Source of the DNA: Cristatella mucedo
Taxonomy: Eukaryota; Bryozoa; Phylactolaemata; Cristatellidae
NCBI GenBank assembly: GCA_009760855.2
Contig: WPIO01000027.1
Coordinates: 1,292,001-1,356,000 of the forward strand
Length of the DNA stretch: 64,000 nt
Direction: 5' to 3'
The notes under the pieces were generated by a model. It did not search any database and was not told where the DNA came from. It was given only the letters and a program-made list of their open reading frames with translations. Each line of letters starts with the position of its first letter. Within the stretch, counting starts at the first letter, position 1. This document shows positions 11,701 through 21,216 of the stretch, in pieces. The position numbers and the translations under genes were made by a program.

Positions 11701-13301
11701 CTATGGTCGTGTCTTGTGGCCTGTCTGCAAATGCAGCAAATGTAAAGCGCCTAGAAAGAGATTAAGTTATCTCGAGGGTGCTTTATAAAGTGCATTATTA
11801 TTGTTATTATTAAATGTAACGTGCCTAGAATGAGGTTTAGGTTCTCTGTGCATGCTATATGCATGTCTTATTGGAAGTAGTGGTTGTAGTAGTTGCAGCA
11901 GCAGTAATAGTAGTAGCAGTAGTCGCAGTAGCAGCACCAGTAGCGTAAGGTGTGTGTGCTTTTAGCAGTGTTTTGGCTCTCCTCTAAGCTTTATTTATGC
12001 TGTATCTTCACCGAGTAAGCCACTTGACTGACTGACTGCCTCTTCCCCCACCCCAATCCCACCTGCTGGCTCACTCACTCAGCGGTGTTGCTATGGCTAC
12101 AAGTTCTAACGAATGTGCCGACCCTTGTCATCGAGCTCCGGCCTCGGCCATACTCGGAAATTCCAGTAGCTGCTCAGTTTCGGTCAGTTAAACGTTCTTG
12201 CCAGCCAAGCCTAGAGTGTGTTTGTGCCTCTACTACCTAGGTGCCTGCCTGTTGCTTTTTCCCCAGATGGTGGGGGAGGGAGGGGAGCCCCCCCCCCCCG
12301 TCAGACACTGCTTTCTCCCATGTAGCAGCAATAGCAAAGAGCAGCCACCTCGTAGAAAGACCTCTGTGTCCTCTGCATCGTCAGCGTGGCATGGGGCGCT
12401 CGCGGCAGCTGCCGGCCGAACGGAACGGCTCTGAGCTCCTTCGGGAGCGCGTGCCGGCCCCCCAACGTCATTCCTCCACCTCCTTCCCTTCCCCCCTCGA
12501 CACTTTGTGCGAAGCCGCCATTCGCTCAACCTGCCTGCATTTTCGCTTCAGTGGTCAAAGCAGTACGAGCTGCTCAACTATAGCGAGCACGGCACGACAG
12601 TAGACAACGTTCTGTATTCGTGCGACTTCTCAGAGAAGACGGTTCAGTCGGCAGGACCGGCACCCGCCGTGTCTAGCATCGTTCAGGCCGTGCGTGACGT
12701 CCTGTCGAAGGCGGTCAAGGACGACACGCACGACAGCGATTCGTCGCGGTCCCCTACGGCAGCGGCCATGAACGCCCGAGCCGGCCAGGTTGGTGGCGCA
12801 GGTGGCAGGCCTGCGGTCTGTCGGCGCTCTCTTTTGCCTTTGCTGCCACTGCTCACTGTGTGAACAGTGGCTTCGCAGATCGCCCTCCTCCCTGCTCACT
12901 GTTTTTTTCCTGCTACGTTGCAGGAGCCGAAGCCGTGCGGCTGCAAGGTGAGCAGCTCGAGCCTGATTGGCGGCAGCGGCGCCGGCTGGGAGGGCACGGC
13001 CTTGCTTCATCACGGCAGCTACGTCAAGGTCGGCTGCGTGCAGTTCGTCTTCAGCATACTCGATCAGGCTGCAGCCATCGGCGGAGGCAGCGCTTTCATC
13101 GCCGGCTCGATGCACGCAGTCGATCACGAGCCGGTGGCGGCGTCGGCTGCTGCTGCTCCAGTAGCGTCGTCAACTGCTGCAGCTGTAGGCACGTGCTCCG
13201 TGCCGTCGGCTGCCAAGGAAGCCGGCAAATCGCTTCTCCGAGCCTCGTCGAGCGCCGCGGTGCGGCGGTCGGCCAGCGTGACGGTGGTCACCGATGCATG
13301 A
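1132..13301 (+). CDS. PHF12: PHD finger protein 12 (Pf1), 5'-partial, 12 exons
   Basis: Coding exons: 1132-1207, 4147-4501, 5152-5281, 5637-5769, 8191-8361, 8514-8669, 9192-9768, 9914-10255, 10502-10612, 10775-10857, 12552-12788 and 12924-13301 (TGA). All junctions are AG/GT and every phase agrees across each intron. Domains in order: second half of PHD1, acidic Ser-rich linker, [11 protein letters not shown] motif, complete PHD2, a basic segment, Ala-rich linker, a [18 protein letters not shown] helix, and a C-terminal FHA-like region. In known animals PHF12 is a nuclear subunit of the Sin3-HDAC/MRG15 (Rpd3S-like) co-repressor and reads histone H3 tails; that role is inferred from family membership. 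The 5' end is missing. Oddities: exons are much more GC-rich than the introns, low-complexity Ala runs are present, and one splice donor is triplicated. Orthology is supported by conserved blocks spread over nearly the whole protein. Confidence 0.93.
1512..1700 (+). repeat. SINE-C copy (tRNA-derived) in PHF12 intron
   Basis: Shares with the 19.1 kb copy an A-box-like start (taggtaaggcggttgc), a B box (gtgggttcgaatcctgc), a middle 'gataGCCGTaaaGGCtcttctgtcgatata' type segment and a tail aaagaggctgttaaatcagc followed by T/A-rich sequence. It is a Pol III-type SINE, not a functional tRNA. Confidence 0.8.
2700..2860 (+). repeat. SINE-B copy (second subtype) in PHF12 intron
   Basis: A box ctaagtggttaaggtgct and B box cgtgggctcgagccc lie in tRNA order. 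The tail tgtgaagcgcctgaatagag then leads to a weakened hairpin and an AT-rich end. It has the extra 'attatatttgacggccgag' segment that marks one of two SINE-B subtypes. Confidence 0.8.
3895..4030 (-). mobile_element. LINE-A reverse-transcriptase fragment in PHF12 intron
   Basis: On the minus strand it matches the RT region of the long LINE-A copy at 28.6-28.8 kb: catcygcatrgaagtgaaag stands for the FHFYADD catalytic motif. It ends about 115 bases before a PHF12 exon. Confidence 0.75.
4147..4501 (+). CDS. PHF12: PHF12 exon: acidic linker and NPQQF-LP motif
   Basis: Frame [12 protein letters not shown] starts in phase 0 after a ccaccaccag acceptor, matching the phase-0 end of the previous coding exon. 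A basic patch ([10 protein letters not shown]) is followed by a strongly acidic, Ser-rich stretch. The end reads [16 protein letters not shown], a block conserved in PHF12 ahead of PHD2. The donor is weak (G|gttcgc), phase 1. No pair of exons elsewhere in the gene competes for this position. Confidence 0.85.
5152..5281 (+). CDS. PHF12: PHF12 exon: linker to first zinc ligands of PHD2
   Basis: Starts in phase 1 after gcgctctcccag. It encodes a Lys-rich stretch, then [19 protein letters not shown], where the CxxC pair opens PHD finger 2. It ends AG|gtgagc inside an Arg codon that the next exon completes. Confidence 0.88.
5637..5769 (+). CDS. PHF12: PHF12 exon: core of PHD finger 2
   Basis: Encodes [19 protein letters not shown], then [18 protein letters not shown] and NH. 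The zinc-ligand order C..C, CDYC, H..C, C..H and the DPPL and GRW marks are all present, so this finger looks intact. Donor is CTG|gtaagc, phase 0. It is the most conserved single exon in the window. Confidence 0.93.
5940..6100 (+). repeat. Degenerate SINE-C copy in PHF12 intron
   Basis: A B-box-like ggattcgagatctg and then caagcaggattgatagccgc and gaggctcttctatc parallel the SINE-C middle and tail. The 5' part is diverged. Confidence 0.6.
6185..6285 (+). repeat. (CT)n microsatellite
   Basis: Nearly pure CT dinucleotide tract of about 100 bases within a PHF12 intron. It yields long artefactual Arg-Glu or Ser-Leu open frames, which are not genes. Confidence 0.97.
7012..7087 (-). mobile_element. 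LINE-A 3' terminal fragment
   Basis: (AAT)n followed by the inverted form of the LINE-A 3' hairpin (aaagcgccctcagag ... ctaggcgcttta). It is a very short 5'-truncated insertion within a PHF12 intron. Confidence 0.85.
7440..7885 (+). repeat. Unclassified dispersed repeat F, copy 1
   Basis: Aligns by eye, with one strand reversed, to 57200-57760. Shared segments include ccgtcaagtattg, aaaagtcacaggtgtgtacc, cagatattttgtttccggtt and gattgttggaccgatcttct. No coding frame and no obvious Pol III box. It lies in a PHF12 intron. Confidence 0.7.
8191..8361 (+). CDS. PHF12: PHF12 exon after PHD2 (basic, helical)
   Basis: 171 nt, phase 0 at both ends, between gtacctgcag and TCG|gtatgc. It encodes [20 protein letters not shown] followed by a basic segment with RRKHPPFR. 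This matches the PHF12 region after PHD2 where a D-F-I-R-K..KHPP block occurs. In vertebrate Pf1 this part lies next to the Sin3/MRG15-interaction region; its role here is inferred. Confidence 0.85.
8514..8669 (+). CDS. PHF12: PHF12 exon ending in a repeated splice donor
   Basis: 156 nt, phase 0 at both ends. It starts [17 protein letters not shown], a conserved PHF12 block, and ends [10 protein letters not shown] before gtgagc at 8670. The last 30 bases plus the donor recur at 8719 and 8808, each followed by a CT run, so the true 3' end could be 8669, 8748 or 8837. The first is chosen because it joins in phase to the next exon and needs no low-complexity peptide. Confidence 0.8.
8640..8846 (+). 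repeat. Triplicated exon-end/splice-donor unit with (CT)n spacers
   Basis: A block of about 37 bases containing the last 30 coding bases of the preceding PHF12 exon and its gtgagc donor occurs three times, beginning at 8640, 8719 and 8808 (spacings 79 and 89). Copies are separated by (CT)n tracts. The donor GT dinucleotides fall at 8670, 8749 and 8838. The third donor is 168 nt (56 codons) after the first, so it keeps the frame; the second (79 nt) shifts it. No stop codon interrupts the in-frame reading between the first and third donors. Confidence 0.9.
9192..9768 (+). CDS. PHF12: PHF12 exon: Ala/Ser-rich middle region
   Basis: The start at 9192, after ctgctgcag, is the acceptor that keeps phase 0 with the previous exon. 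A nearer-looking AG at 9223 would be out of phase. The exon encodes a low-complexity segment with Ala runs, Gly-Ser stretches and [17 protein letters not shown]. It ends CAA G|gtttgt, phase 1. The exon is GC-rich and poorly conserved, as expected for the PHF12 linker. The exact 5' edge is the least certain boundary of this gene. Confidence 0.7.
9914..10255 (+). CDS. PHF12: PHF12 exon: poly-Ala then conserved helix
   Basis: Phase 1 at both ends (acceptor accgctcacag, donor GCT G|gtaagg). A run of about twenty residues is almost all Ala, then [19 protein letters not shown] and RLHQLLQAK follow. The latter matches the conserved helix of PHF12 that precedes the FHA-like domain. Confidence 0.85.
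10502..10612 (+). CDS. PHF12: PHF12 exon: start of FHA-like domain
   Basis: 111 nt, phase 1 at both ends. It encodes [13 protein letters not shown] and then [14 protein letters not shown], equivalent to the first strands of the PHF12 FHA-like fold. The acceptor is tcgtcattttgcag. Confidence 0.88.
10775..10857 (+). CDS. PHF12: PHF12 exon: FHA-like core
   Basis: Encodes [20 protein letters not shown] then ACIFYDE, a near-invariant PHF12 block. It begins in phase 1 and ends in phase 0 at GAG|gtgggt. Confidence 0.92.
11725..11850 (+). mobile_element. LINE-A 3' terminal fragment with partial second copy
   Basis: gcagcaaatgtaaagcgcc, the hairpin, ggtgctttataaagtgcatt and (ATT)n, then a second diverged piece (gtgcctagaatgaggtttag). 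It is in a PHF12 intron. Confidence 0.8.
11875..11945 (+). repeat. Imperfect AGT/AGC trinucleotide repeat
   Basis: About 70 bases of agtagtagcagcagt-type triplets in a PHF12 intron, with no coding role apparent. Confidence 0.85.
12552..12788 (+). CDS. PHF12: PHF12 exon: FHA-like domain, continued
   Basis: Encodes [20 protein letters not shown] then DFSEKT, an unmistakable PHF12 signature. A less conserved Ser/Asp-rich linker follows ([20 protein letters not shown]). Phase 0 at both ends; the acceptor is tttcgcttcag and the donor CAG|gttggt. Confidence 0.93.
12924..13301 (+). CDS. PHF12: PHF12 terminal exon with stop
   Basis: Starts [20 protein letters not shown], then [17 protein letters not shown] and QFVFSIL, the last FHA strands. 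A low-complexity Ala/Val tail follows, and the protein ends [12 protein letters not shown] at TGA 13299-13301. The final RSxSV resembles the short basic/Ser C-terminus of other PHF12 proteins. Confidence 0.92.
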   Translation, partial: EPKPCGCKVSSSSLIGGSGAGWEGTALLHHGSYVKVGCVQFVFSILDQAAAIGGGSAFIAGSMHAVDHEPVAASAAAAPVASSTAAAVGTCSVPSAAKEAGKSLLRASSSAAVRRSASVTVVTDA

Positions 13302-14170
13302 CTGGCCTCGGCTGCTCGACGGCTGCTCGGTGGCCGCACGAGCAGCGGTCGTTCGTTCGAGCCGCCCGCCACTTTGGCTTGTTGATAGAGCGCAAAGCAG
13401 GAGCCCGCCGAAGCCACCGCCGGACTGTCGTCAAGCAGCATCCTTCTCACCACTGTTGCGATTGAAAGTCGGGTCCGTTTGAGCTGTTCTCTCCTGTTCC
13501 CTTTCTTCTCGCCAGCATTGATTTGCAGTAGCGGCAATGTTCGATCGACTCGCTTCATTTGTCGGGACACGAGTCGGATAAAAGAGAGACACAGAGAGCT
13601 GGAAGCACTCTGTGCATATTATGTGCATAGTTCAGGCAGCCACCAATGTGCATTCCAGAGGTGCCCATCTTGGTGCTCTGCTAAAGATGAAATCGCAGAA
13701 GTTTACACTTCATAATCCATGTAAGAAGACAGCAACAGTGTGTTCCATATTGGCAGGCCAGCTTTTGTCATAGACATGCTACAGCACCTCACGATTTATA
13801 TATATTCGCCCATATCTGATATTCGTCACCACATCTAAACCGTGGGCCTGTCCGGTTTCCTGATGTATCATGAATGGATACCAGCGATGTGGTGGCGTAG
13901 CTTGCATGGGCTGTTCCTTAACGGCTCCTTATAAGCATGCCTCATAAGCCAGCCTTTAGAGCTGGCATGATTGATGAAGTGAGCGCTGCTGTTGGATGAC
14001 CCGAATGCAGCAGAGGCTGGTTTCATACTCATTGTGGCCGGCAGGAAAGATTATTTTTCTATTGTGGAAGTAAACTATGCTCATAGTTGCTGTATATAGT
14101 TGTACGTTTAAATGTCCATATGTATATCATTATAAAAGTTTAAATAGAATCTTGCATCTTGAGATTCTTC
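13302..14170 (+). other. Probable PHF12 3' UTR
   Basis: No recognisable coding sequence or repeat. No clean AATAAA was seen; the AT-rich stretch near 14130-14155 (tataaaagtttaaatagaat) is a possible 3'-end region. The UTR limit is a guess. Confidence 0.35.
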
Positions 14171-15084
14171 TTTGTAAGAACAGCTCAGTAGTGACTTGGT
14201 AGTGAATTGTTTGCCTGTCCAGCTTTCGTGTCAGCCTGTCGAGCTTGTTTAGTTACTCGGTAAGCTTGCTGACACTGTATAGATCGGACATGCCCAACTG
14301 CACGATGATTTTTTCAGGACCTCAAACGATCCTGAAGCCTCGGTTTTTATGTTCAGTACTCCAACGACCCTATCGCCGAGTTGAAATCGACATATGGCTA
14401 GCCTCAAGCTTGTTAAAATCAAGTGAGAGGACAAGCTATACGATGCACGTGCCATGACGTCGATGCGTTAGGGTAAAGTGTTCAGCATCAAGATTTTTTA
14501 TGGTTGCGTTAGCTGGACATTTGCTTACGCAGATGTACAGGACGCGGTACTTCTAGAGGGCTGTACTTCTGTGGAGCTCATCAAGTATGTAGTGCATCCG
14601 ATAGGGCTTGTACTCAATACAATTAACGAGCTTTGTGACACTAGCGACTCAGACTGGCGGCACTTTTTTCGAGCACTTTTGCCGCCGAAGAATATTGGTT
14701 GCAACAGTAAGGCAAGCTTCTTTCACGATATCCAAAAGATAACCTAGGTCAAGCCAAACCGGCACAACAGACCTTCACATTCATCTGTTTTCACAAACGT
14801 TATAAGCTCGGTTGCTAATTCGCGAAACAGCTATTTTTATATTTTAGGGTATGCGAGCTCAGTCACAGCTGCCTAAAAATAGCTACACGTCTTGCTTTGC
14901 CAGTTCTAGCTACACCATTGAGCTGCATAATGAGTTCTTATGCGGTCGGGTTTTGGCATGTGCGGCAGATTATTAGAGGGGCACAATTATATTATTAAAT
15001 AGATTTGACCGTAGTTTCATAAGCAAGAGCAACGAGTTTTCTTTTTCGTTCGCCTTAAATACCATAGCCTCACTTTGGGGTCCA
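14170..15084. other. Intergenic, nothing recognised
   Basis: Only short open frames, none with recognisable similarity. No repeat family defined elsewhere in the window was matched here. Confidence 0.5.
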
Positions 15085-15562
15085 TTATTCTTTGGCTTCA
15101 GCCTGCCTATCAGATCTACGTCCCGACAGGCTGTTAGGCCTCTTACCACCCACTTTTCTTAATCAAATCCTTTAACTACACCTCGTGCGAACCTCAAATC
15201 TTACGGAGGCCGTGTCTTTAGTTCGTATGCTCCCAAAGCCTGGAACTCACCTTCAACTTGCGTCACGACATCTCCTGACTTTTCCACGTTTAAAAAAGAA
15301 ACTAAAAACGCATTTATTTGTTACTGCATTTAGTGGGTCCTCGTGACTCGTCCTTTCTTTATGTGCTTATGCGGGCTGACACTGTGCATGCTGCCACCAA
15401 CCATAATGCATGCTGACCTCTAATCGTTTTATGCTTGTTGACATTGAGCATGCTACTACTTTTATTCGCTCATGCTTCGCTTTCAGCAAATGTAAGGTGC
15501 CTAGAAAGAGATTAGGTTCTCTGAGGGTGCTATAAAACTGTAATACTAATATTATTATTATT
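15085..15562 (+). mobile_element. LINE-A fragment (ORF2 end plus 3' UTR)
   Basis: Degenerate frames carry the family C-terminus (YLSD..L, then [12 protein letters not shown]-like). Next come the 3' UTR with repeated 'catgctgccaccaacca' motifs, the terminal hairpin and (ATT)n. Stops and frameshifts interrupt it. Confidence 0.85.
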
Positions 15563-15899
15563 AAACTTACGGTACTCCTGATTTCCGCTTAGAAATTGCC
15601 GCGAAAGATATTAAATGGATAACTTACCATTGTGAATACATCTTTCAATTTAAGCGGCGCCGGGATGGATTTGCGGAATATCAAATATCTGCGGATGTGG
15701 ATTTGATTCATACCCCTGCGGTCGGGGCACCGGCGATTGTGTAATGAGTTCCCGGGGTCAAAGGCTAGTTCCCGCCAAACCTCGCCATACTCAGGCCACG
15801 CTGCCGCTCGCCATGCCGCCGAGTTAGGGTAAGACGAGCGGCCGTCAGGGTAAACCTCTTTATAATAACGCATGCGCCAACAACGAAAGGGGAACTAAA

Positions 15900-16460
15900 C
15901 AAGTCTACAGGGAGGGTCCTATACATAGTACACTATGGGGGCGCAAGACGACGCAGCAAGCGCGAATAAACGTGTTAGTTGGGGTCAGTCGGCTTCTGCA
16001 GTCCTGTCGTTGTACCGACTCCGAATCCAACAGTACGAGCGTACGCCATCCAAAACCCGGCTGGATGAGTAACTGCTTGGCTAGTCCGAGTCGACAACTA
16101 CCGCAGTCGTGAGCTTCTACCGAAAGACGCCAACACACGGGGGGGGTCATGAACATGCTACGCGAGGAACGCGGAATATACAAGTCTCAACAACGAGCGA
16201 GCGATCCAGCTCCGCTCGGGCCTTGGGTACTCGTTCCCTTGTGTGCGTGGCAGCATCGCCGGAGCACGCCTGCACGAATCCAGGTGCAAACTCGGCGAGA
16301 CCGGGAGCCTCAAACACCACGACTTATTCGGCCAACTTCTCCTACCCAAGAGCCCCGGTGACCCCACGTCACCGCACATGCCATAGGTCCGACCCCGGCC
16401 TAGCCGGTGACCCTAACCCTCATTATGGCCGCCGGGTCCCAGCCAACCGAACCTAGCCTG
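15900..16460 (+). repeat. Dispersed repeat D, copy 1 (LTR-like, unproven)
   Basis: GC-rich block. Within 15950-16130 it shares cgaataaacgtgttagt, ggtcagtcggcttc, gagcgtacgcc.tccaa and gagcttc.ccgaaaga with 41235-41385. No coding sequence. LTR origin is only a guess, because no internal region or primer site was identified. Confidence 0.55.
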
Positions 16461-16727
16461 GGTACAATTGTATATAGGCTAGCTGCAGTTGGGTTTTTGC
16501 AGGGCGTTTGGTAGTTGCAGTTGCTGTTTTATGTCAGTGGACGCGGTTAAGTTAATTGTGGGCACCTGCGCGTCCCCGTCCATGTAAGGCATCTAGTACC
16601 GGATACTTGCTTGCGCGTGGAGCTGTTTATGTAAATGCTACCGGCGGGATTCTCTAGGTGTGACACAATTATTCAACTACACTACAAGTTCCCTGTGTAT
16701 GAAATCAACGATACACTAGTATCGCCG

Positions 16728-16930
16728 GCTGTCGCTCGGCCCAGTGATTAAGGTGCTCACCACAACCAAGGTCTGGCCAAGGTCGTGGGCTCGAACCCCA
16801 TGGCATAATAATATAATAATAATGTACTTGATAGAGCGCCCTCAGAGAACTTAATCTCTCTCTAGGCGCTTTACATTTGCTGCAAAGGGAAATATGTGAA
16901 GCGCCTGAATAGAGATTAAGCACAATACAA
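16728..16930 (+). repeat. SINE-B copy split by a LINE-A insertion
   Basis: tRNA-like head (gcccagtgattaaggtgctc, B box gtgggctcgaaccccatgg) at 16738-16805. The SINE tail (tatgtgaagcgcctgaatag) resumes at about 16890. Between them sits an inverted LINE-A 3' end, so the LINE fragment arrived after the SINE. Confidence 0.85.
16806..16888 (-). mobile_element. LINE-A 3' fragment nested in SINE-B
   Basis: (AAT)n, gtacttgatagagcgccctc, the hairpin, then aggcgctttacatttgctgc. It is about 80 bases, extreme 5' truncation, inserted in the SINE right after ggcat. Confidence 0.85.
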
Positions 16931-17387
16931 ATGAGCTATATCATTATTATACTATTCAAAATCACTATAGTATCCGCAATATACAGCTGACCTCCCACAG
17001 ATTCCTCACTCAGCAGGTCATTAGCACTGGTCATTAACACATTACACGAAATTGCAGCAGCGCCTATTGTTGTCAGTCTGCGGTTTTAAAAATATTTCTA
17101 TTGGCCATTGTTGCTAAAGTAAAGTAATGTCAATATGGCTTATTCAACAAACTCATAGATATAGTGGTAGACAAGTCTTCACGGCAGCAGGACTCGAACT
17201 GTGCAGTGACTTATTATGATTAATAGATATTTTGCTTAACAAAAGCAGGTCTCTGAGAGCGGCGCACGCCGGCCTGCGCACAGGCCGGCGTGCCGAGACC
17301 CAATTACCTGGCTTGCCTTCTATCCTCTCTGCCTCTCTCTCTCTCTATATATATATATGTAGATATATATATATATATATAATTCAT

Positions 17388-17682
<295 letters not shown>

Positions 17683-17984
17683 CCCCTCCATGGTAAATCA
17701 ATTACCAACCGACGCCGTAGCATTCGCATGCCACATCACTCACCGTCGAGCAGACTAGCTGCATGCTAAAACAATCAAAGAACGGCACTGGCGATCCGCC
17801 GTCGACGTCTGGTTAGAGAGCAGCTCCGTCAGCGAAACCGTGAAACAACACGCCGTAGAGACGATTTCAGTATTGCCGTGAGCCCATTGCATTAGCCAGA
17901 TGAAGAGTGAGACTGCCTCGAATCTGTTGGAGACTGCTTGAGCTGCATCCAAAAGGATACAGAGAGGGCCAAGTTTATTTTGCA

Positions 17985-18060
17985 AGTAAATGTAAAGTGC
18001 CTAGAAAGAGATGAGTTCTCTGACGGCGCTGTTTTAAATGCATTATTGTTCTTATTAAGT
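17985..18060 (+). mobile_element. LINE-A 3' terminal fragment
   Basis: aaatgtaaagtgcctagaaa, the hairpin, then tttaaatgcattattgttc. A very short truncated copy. Confidence 0.8.
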
Positions 18061-18539
18061 AGACGGAGTGATTTCGGCAACTTCAGTCATCGAGGTGATA
18101 CACTCAGTTTCCAGAAACCCCGATTGACAATATATGTGTGGATTTTACTGCCGTGGTAACGTATTAAATTTAGTGTAATAACCTATTCAAAATTAAGAAG
18201 GGTAAGGAGAAAGGTTAGCCTCACCCAGGGCGGACCAATAAAAGAAATGTAATAGGGGCATGCTGGGTAGCTAGTGGCTATGTTAGTTACAGGTAAAAAA
18301 ACTATGACAATTAAAGTACTCGTTGGCCGATCGAGGACACTTACAATGAATGAATGAAGAACGCAAATATTTCTACATTAAACAGACTTGCAGTGCGGAT
18401 CAAGAGCTGACTCTCCAGATTCATCTTCTAGATTTCATGTTCTACATTCATTGACAATTTTTCGCAGTTCTCCCCATCGGGATTCTTTCCTTTGAGTTAG
18501 GTTTAGTTTCTTTTTTCGCCACTTATATATCAGTCTGTA

Positions 18540-18810
18540 GATCCCACCAGCCTTCTTGTACATGTAACTCTTAAAACTCTTTGCGAAAATAATTGTTGAG
18601 TTTTAGCGATAATGTTGGCTGTTTGTTTCTCAGTATCCTTATTCATACGGTCAATGGCCTCCTGCATCACTTTCGTGCGATGCAACTGGTTGCTGCCTCG
18701 ATGCTCGAGAAAATTGCAATCTCTGCCGCCTTTTTCTAGTCGTCCATTACCCACCCATTGTGAACGGGTCAAAGCAGCCCGAGGAAGGTAAAGGGTGGCA
18801 TGGTGAGCAC
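18540..18810 (-). pseudogene. hAT (ZMYM/TTF zinc-finger type) N-terminal relic
   Basis: The minus-strand frame has FLEHRGSNQLHRTKVMQEAI, resembling the F..H..S..H half of TTF-type zinc fingers that open ZMYM1-like hAT transposases. No other domain is attached. Weak similarity judged by eye. Confidence 0.4.
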
Positions 18811-18879
18811 TAAGCATTACTCTATACTGTTATAACAATTAGCGATACTGTTACGACTGAAATTATATGATGGCTGAGG

Positions 18880-19018
18880 GCCACGCGTGACCTTTCTAAA
18901 AAATTATGGCTTGATATACACTGCCATCCGCTGCACGTGGTGGTGGAAGCCACGCGTGACCTTTCTAAAAAATTATGGCTTGATATACACTGCCATCCGC
19001 TGCACGTGGTGGTGGAAG
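18880..19018 (+). repeat. Tandem duplication, 2 x 69 bp
   Basis: Two virtually identical 69-base units starting gccacgcgtgacc, back to back. The lack of visible divergence suggests a recent event. Confidence 0.95.
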
Positions 19019-19104
19019 GATCCGCACCTGTAGCAAATACTTTAGACGGATGTCATTGAAAAATTTGACGCTGTACATCGAAACTGTAGGTCTCGACAGC
19101 GGAT

Positions 19105-19275
19105 CGGGCCGTGATAGCCCAGGAGGTAAGGTGCTCGCTCTTCACGACCAAGGTCGTGAGTTCGAATCCTGCGGTGGGCAATCCTTTATTCCCGACAGCA
19201 AGCGGGGTGAAAGCTGTTAAGGCTCTTCTGCAGTTATACAAATGAGGCTCACGGGTGAGCTAATATTTTTTTTAT
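19105..19275 (+). repeat. SINE-C copy (best preserved)
   Basis: A box (taaggtgctcgctcttcac), B box (gtgagttcgaatcctgcgg), middle segment (aaagctgttaaggctcttct) and tail (tatacaaatgaggctcacgg), ending in a T-rich run. tRNA-derived promoter; the tail differs from SINE-B. Confidence 0.85.
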
Positions 19276-20361
19276 CTCGATCAATCTCCAGTGCACCGGT
19301 GGGTAACGGAGATAGAAGTGGGGGCATCACCCGACGTGACTATACCGATGCAGGTAATGCAGCTCGATTCGGCTCAGCACTATTTTTCTGTGGTTGCACC
19401 TCACATTTAGGTTGCCGTTGGTGCAATATTTGCATGCAGGAGCATCATCTTCAGTTGATTATTTTGAGAGAAACAATAGTATCTCACTTTAAACGAATGG
19501 TCTATTTCAGGCCCCCTCAACAATGCTATTATTATTACATTGTCAATTTTCAAAGCCAAAAATACACATATTTATATTGTCATTGTAAACAATAAACAAT
19601 ACTGACATTGTAATTGTAAGCAATACACTATATGGCCAACGTCATCGAAGCAAACACAGTATATTGATATGCATTATTAATAAAATTATTGTGGGATGTT
19701 GGTCGCAAAAATAGTTTTTGATTTAAGCTTTCACGTGATAGTGCCTCAATATTCCTCTTCGTCCTCGTCTGTCGTTTTTCTCTTTCTCTCCTCTTTCCTT
19801 TTCCTCTTTTTCTCTTCCTCTCCTCTTTCTTCCGTTTCTGTGTCATTCACAACTACAGCTACCAGAGCCAAATTCCGCATGACTCTATTTTGCTTGAGGA
19901 AAACCAGTACTTCTAGTGTGTGTGGTTTCAGACTTCGACTTCTGAGAAAATATCCGCTTGCTCAGGGAGAAAACTGCTCAGTAACATTCGACGTCGGCAG
20001 CACAAACTTGGCATCAACATAAGCCGATGCTCGTGCCTGTTGAATAAATAAGCTGTCGCTTCAACGTACGCTCGACAAATAAAAGGCTGGAATTGACTAT
20101 TTCGTCAGAATAATCACCAGTGGATTGCGATTTAAACAGGGAGTGAGCAGAGGCTGTTTCATCTGAATCCAATTGACCTTGGCCTCCATTCTGGATCTTG
20201 ATGATGGCTGTCTCAAATGCAGGACTGTGAACAATACCTGCACCAGTTCACAGGTACTTCTCGAAGTCAAATGATAAAAACGATGCAATCAGTGACTGGA
20301 CCGAGGCATGTGATTCGGCTATGGTTCTAACATGAGCTTGTAGTGTGAGAGTAACAGATGT

Positions 20362-20626
20362 CCACGCTCAAGGAGTCCGATAGCTATGTCTGTCAGCAGC
20401 ATTTCGCCCTTTCAAATGAAATGTGACTCGCTGGCTTGGAGTTACCAATGTGTTTGAGCTATTTGAACGATTAATTCGGCAATCTCGGGGTTTGATACAT
20501 CAATATTGGACAGCAATCGTTGAAACCGCTCAAATGTGTTGTTAACTTCAAGCCAGCAAGTCACATTTCATTTCACAGAGCGCAATGATGTTGACAGGAC
20601 GCAGCCATCCGACTCCTTGAGCATGG
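20362..20626. repeat. Inverted duplication inside hAT-1 (arms about 111 nt)
   Basis: Left arm 20362-20472 and right arm 20515-20626 are imperfect reverse complements around a 42-nt loop. They share ctcaaggagtc, aaatgaaatgtgact and gctggctt on opposite strands. The right arm encodes the hAT segment; the left arm is a copy of it in the opposite direction. A shorter outer match (tgtttcatcyg.aatccaa) lies further out at about 20154 and 20670. Confidence 0.8.
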
Positions 20627-21039
20627 ATAACTTCGACATTAATTTCCCAACCAGTTTGGATTCCGATGAAACAACAAATTGAAAACTGTAGGTTTTGACT
20701 GCCAAATTGAGACGACGGAGGCGGCAATCCAACAACTTCCGATCAAACAGATTAGCTGTGGCCGTGTTTGCAGAGAAATTATCATCAATCTGGCAGATTA
20801 CTCTTTCAGCTGGCAGGTTCTACTACCGAAGTGCCTTACGGATGAACTCCACATGGTTCCTAGCTGTGTAGGCAGTCACGTCAAGCTACGGGACAAATGC
20901 TAGCAGAGAAACTTGGAGCTCACTGCCGACCTCTTTCCAGGCAATTTAGTGACGAGACCTATAGATGTAGTAAACACAAGTTATACAAATGTCTACTAAA
21001 AATACGCATCGAAATTACATGAAAGCTTACCAGTAAGCA

Positions 21040-21216
21040 CTTATTTATTACAGCATTTAGTGAGTCTTTGTGATTCGCCCTTTGTATGCATGTACCTGCG
21101 TGCAATATGCCTGCTGCTTGCGGACGCTACCACTAAACATTTGATAATGCTTTATATGCAGCATCTATAAAGTGCCTAAAGAGAGATTCAGTTCTCTGAG
21201 GGTGCTATACAAATGT
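21040..21216 (+). mobile_element. LINE-A2 3' UTR fragment
   Basis: cagcatttagtgagtctttg, a 'ctgctgcttgcggacgctac' motif and the terminal hairpin ending in ggtgctatacaaatg. It matches the A2 subfamily (tail with tatagcaccc-type stem). Confidence 0.75.
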
